NCBI RefSeq assembly: GCF_000213975.1
Contig: NZ_GL892076.1
Coordinates: 2,532,748 to 2,596,747 of the forward strand
Reading direction: 5' to 3'
From: Centipeda periodontii DSM 2778
GTDB lineage: Bacteria > Bacillota > Negativicutes > Selenomonadales > Selenomonadaceae
DNA length: 64,000 bases
The position numbers and the translations under genes are program-made. The stretch's first letter is position 1. Each line of letters starts with the position of its first letter. Below are positions 61,453 to 64,000 of the stretch, in pieces. The notes under the pieces were generated by a model that saw only the letters and a program-made list of their open reading frames with translations, was not told the origin of the DNA and ran no database searches.

Positions 61453-64000
61453 TCAGAACGCCCAGTTGACCTGAACGCTGCCCGCAATGCCATCGCGCTT
61501 GCCCTGCATGCCCATGAGGTTCACACCGTAGCTGACGCTACCGGATTTCGGTGCGAAGCGGTAGCCGAGCTCCAGAATGCCCGTGCCGCCTCCGATGGAC
61601 GGACTCGGGGTCGCGTAGCCCTGATAGGTCGCCGTTGCCCCGCCGTCAAATTCGTACTCATATGCGAGTCCCGCATAGACCTCGCTGCGCGCACTGTCCG
61701 CGTGCGTATAGCGCGCACCAACGCGGAGACGGTGCGAATTCACGTCGCCAAAGTCGAGCTCCGCACCCGAGCGCAGCGTCGTCGTATTTCCGCCCTGATG
61801 GGAGTAGAAATACTTCGCGTAGCCCTCAATCTTGTCTCCGCCTGCGAGTTTCCACTCCTGTCCAAGCCCGATATGCCCCGCAAAATACGTGCTCGAATCA
61901 TCGTAGCTCAGATCTGCGGCATCACCGCTGCCCGTATAGTCGCGCGAGAGACGACCCGCGCGCAGACTGCCCTCGATATAGCTGCCGCTCTCCTGCGTCA
62001 GTTTTGCCATCACGCCGCCGCCGATGTAACTCACTTTGCCGCTTCCGTGCGTGCCGTCGTCCAGATAGGAATCATACGAGCTGCGCCCGTACTCGACAAA
62101 GGGACCGTACATCAGCGTGGCATCGTTCACCTTGTTTTCTCTTGCGAATCCGACATTGAGGTTCCATCCCTTCGCGTCCACATAGGAGCCGGAGTTGATC
62201 CGCATATTGGAGCCGCCCTGCGCCGCCCACAGCTGATATTTGCCTGTGTCCGCCCCGACCTCGTCTGCGGGATCTGCGACGGAGGACTCCTCGTCGACCT
62301 CAAACGAGCTGTCCTCATTCACCACCGACTGTTCAGAAGCCGTCGGCAGTGTCTGCGCAGAGATCGTGCCCGCAGCATCCGCTGCAGCCGCCATCCCCAT
62401 ATTGGTCAGGAGATCAGCCCCCGCATTGATCGCTGCTGTCGCTGCCGCACGTGTCTCGACCGGAGATTTGCTCCGATCGTTTACTGTGACCGTTTCGACC
62501 GTCGCGATGAGTTCGTTCTCTCCGCGCTTTGCAAGGCTGAGCGTATAGTCGAGAATCCCGCCGTGCGATGCTGACATCGTCCGTGCATTGCCCGTATTCC
62601 GCAGCTGTGTAGCCGTTGTCAGCGTGCCGTTCGTCTTGAGCAGACTCACCGCATCGCCGGGACGGAGCGCACGCGCATCCGCCGCAACCGCCGCCACACC
62701 GAGGTTCAGCGTGCTGATATCCTTGACCACAGGTGCATTCGTGAGCGTCAGCATCGTCCGCGTCTCTGCAGAGGTTGTACCCACCGGCAGATAGAAATGC
62801 AGATTCTGCACATTGTCAATATCCTTCGCCTTCGCGCCGAACGAATGCACGGCAAGTGTGTTGTTCGTGCTTGCTCCGCTTGCCATACCGCCGTGGATCG
62901 TTCCGCCCACGGTAACGGGTGCAAGGAGGTTCACCGTATTGCCCGCCGCATCGCCCGCCGTCGCGTGACCGCCGTAGACATCGCCGCGCACCGTGCCGCC
63001 GAAGACATCGACCGTATTGCCCGATGCCGATTCGCCAAAGCCGCCCTTCAGTGTCTGTGCCTCACCGCCGCGCATAACGAGCTTGTTATTCTGTGCCTTG
63101 CCCCTGCGCGACGTGCCGCCGTACGCCGTATCCGTGATCGTGCCACCCGTGACGGTGAGGACATTGTCCTCTGCCGTCTTGCCGAGCTCCGAGCGTCCGC
63201 CCCACGCAAATTCATGTGCGCTGTCCGACGCCCCGTAGGTCGCCGCCGTGTTTCCTTTGAAGCGGTAGCCGTCCGCATAGACCGCCTTGCCGTTGCCCGC
63301 ATGGGTGTCGGTATCAATGCCGATCTCGTACCCGTCCGGGGCAGACAGTTCCTTTGCCCCGTGATAGCCCGTGCCGAAGTCAATGCCCTTGTCGTTTGCC
63401 ATCAGCGTGACACGCGTCGCCTCATAGCTCTTCACGCCGATGCTGTCCATCGTGACATCCGCCGTCAGCTTCTGCCAGTCAAGCCCCGTGGTCGCCGCAC
63501 CGCCATTGACGGTGAGAAGCGTCCTACCGACCATATCCCGGTTCGCCGTCAGGCTGACCGTCTCAAAGTTTGCAAGCTGCCCCGCCGTGACCGGTCCTGT
63601 GACATGCAGCGCATTTCCTGCCGCCCCCTTGTTGCCGCCCGCGACCGTGCCGCCGACACTGCCGCCCGCGAGATTCACAATATTGCCCGTGGTCGCACCC
63701 GCGCCCGCCGTGTAGCCGCCGTAGACATCGCCCGTCACCGTGCCGCCCGTGAGCGTCACCGTATTGCCCGTGACATCGCCGCCGCCTGCATTCGTGACTG
63801 CACCGCCGTAGACATTTGTAAGCGAGCCTTCGCCCGTGCCGTTCACAAGCACCTTGTTGTCCTTCGCGCCGCCGTGCGCACCGACGGTTTTGCCGCCGTA
63901 CGCACTGACAGACGCACCTGGGGCGACCCCCGTAACGGTGAGTGTATTGTTTTCCGTCGTATTGCCGAGAGCGGAGTAACCGCCGAGCGCCTCGCCCGCC
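61453..64000 (-). CDS. Autotransporter (type Va), 5' end beyond window
   Basis: The frame is open to the window edge, about 849 codons visible. The passenger part consists of repeats of about 24-26 residues with a shared pattern (NTVNL..GGTV.GDVYGG): TVTLTGGTVTGDVYGGYTAG, NTVDVFGGTVRGDVYGGHAT and so on, expected to form a beta-helix. A linker rich in Glu/Asp/Ser (FEVDEESSVADPADEVG) leads to a roughly 270-residue translocator: YQLWAAQGGSNMRINSGSY, VNDATLMYGPFVEYG, YTHADSARSEVYAGLAYEY, and final ...SVQVNWAF with terminal Phe for BAM recognition. Function is probably surface adhesion. Signal peptide and start lie outside. Confidence 0.9.
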   Translation of the reverse strand, partial: AGEALGGYSALGNTTENNTLTVTGVAPGASVSAYGGKTVGAHGGAKDNKVLVNGTGEGSLTNVYGGAVTNAGGGDVTGNTVTLTGGTVTGDVYGGYTAGAGATTGNIVNLAGGSVGGTVAGGNKGAAGNALHVTGPVTAGQLANFETVSLTANRDMVGRTLLTVNGGAATTGLDWQKLTADVTMDSIGVKSYEATRVTLMANDKGIDFGTGYHGAKELSAPDGYEIGIDTDTHAGNGKAVYADGYRFKGNTAATYGASDSAHEFAWGGRSELGKTAEDNVLTVTGGTITDTAYGGTSRRGKAQNNKLVMRGGEAQTLKGGFGESASGNTVDVFGGTVRGDVYGGHATAGDAAGNTVNLLAPVTVGGTIHGGMASGASTNNTLAVHSFGAKAKDIDNVQNLHFYLPVGTTSAETRTMLTLTNAPVVKDISTLNLGVAAVAADARALRPGDAVSLLKTNGTLTTATQLRNTGNARTMSASHGGILDYTLSLAKRGENELIATVETVTVNDRSKSPVETRAAATAAINAGADLLTNMGMAAAADAAGTISAQTLPTASEQSVVNEDSSFEVDEESSVADPADEVGADTGKYQLWAAQGGSNMRINSGSYVDAKGWNLNVGFARENKVNDATLMYGPFVEYGRSSYDSYLDDGTHGSGKVSYIGGGVMAKLTQESGSYIEGSLRAGRLSRDYTGSGDAADLSYDDSSTYFAGHIGLGQEWKLAGGDKIEGYAKYFYSHQGGNTTTLRSGAELDFGDVNSHRLRVGARYTHADSARSEVYAGLAYEYEFDGGATATYQGYATPSPSIGGGTGILELGYRFAPKSGSVSYGVNLMGMQGKRDGIAGSVQVNWAF

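Noticed and set aside
62800-64000. Regular repeats resembling a CRISPR array
   Set aside because: They are in-frame coding repeats of the autotransporter passenger; no constant direct repeats with unique spacers and no cas genes.

Overview
The window looks like a chromosome segment of a diderm Firmicute of the Negativicutes, most likely Selenomonas or a close relative. A complete set of outer-membrane lipid A, Kdo and Lpt genes sits beside a Firmicutes-type flagellin with strong AGGAGG ribosome binding sites, a meso-diaminopimelate dehydrogenase, a type V autotransporter and a one-piece tmRNA. The genus is inferred from gene content and protein style; no 16S gene is present. Nearly everything is on the minus strand.

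Layout. 1-4000: decayed Rpn-family fragment, flagellin and a chemoreceptor. 4174-4678: small membrane protein, a DUF4160 remnant and a two-way terminator. 4689-19634: one long minus-strand LPS operon (lpxC-fabZ-lpxA-lpxI-lpxB-msbA-waaA/lpxK fusion-kdsB-kdsA-kdsD-kdsC-lpxL-lptC-lptA-lptB), driven by a clear promoter upstream of lpxC. It covers most steps from UDP-acyl-GlcNAc to Kdo-lipid A export; lpxD and the Lpt parts D/E/F/G are not in the window. 19775-20126: ssrA (tmRNA) with promoter and terminator, then an Rpn-family nuclease gene. 21335-49279: a 23-gene, lower-GC glycan cluster on the minus strand with a promoter at its upstream end. 49391-52415: DnaQ-like exonuclease, MFS transporter and another Rpn-family gene. 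52535-56971: branched-chain amino acid genes ilvN-ilvC and leuC-leuD-leuB. 57175-61199: proline-rich membrane protein, RelE/HigA-type toxin-antitoxin pair, a MITE-like element, a methyltransferase, ddh and a small unknown gene. 61453-64000: 3' part of a large autotransporter whose start lies beyond the window.

The glycan cluster is the most unusual part. It encodes a heptose-type branch (GmhA, a nucleotidyltransferase-PfkB kinase with swapped domain order, an epimerase, a split transketolase), deoxysugar enzymes (RmlC, RmlD-like, epimerase, C-methyltransferase), several glycosyltransferases, two radical SAM proteins, FkbM and other methyltransferases, a giant HAD protein, a WbsX protein, and a LicC/CobD-like/LicD set that could build and attach phosphoethanolamine or phosphocholine. 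Ten of these otherwise unrelated proteins carry the same kind of Rossmann module with a YGxG-type glycine loop, at the N- or C-terminus. The most upstream gene fuses a glycerophosphotransferase-like domain to what looks like a beta-propeller. No flippase, polymerase, ABC exporter or ligase is present, so the product may be assembled on a cytosolic acceptor (the nearby flagellin is one candidate) or exported by genes elsewhere.

Small repeats are frequent between genes: a GC-rich palindromic family (seven sites), a family of terminator hairpins with the same stem, a MITE-like element with 16-bp inverted ends and a second partial copy, and one perfect 26-bp palindrome.
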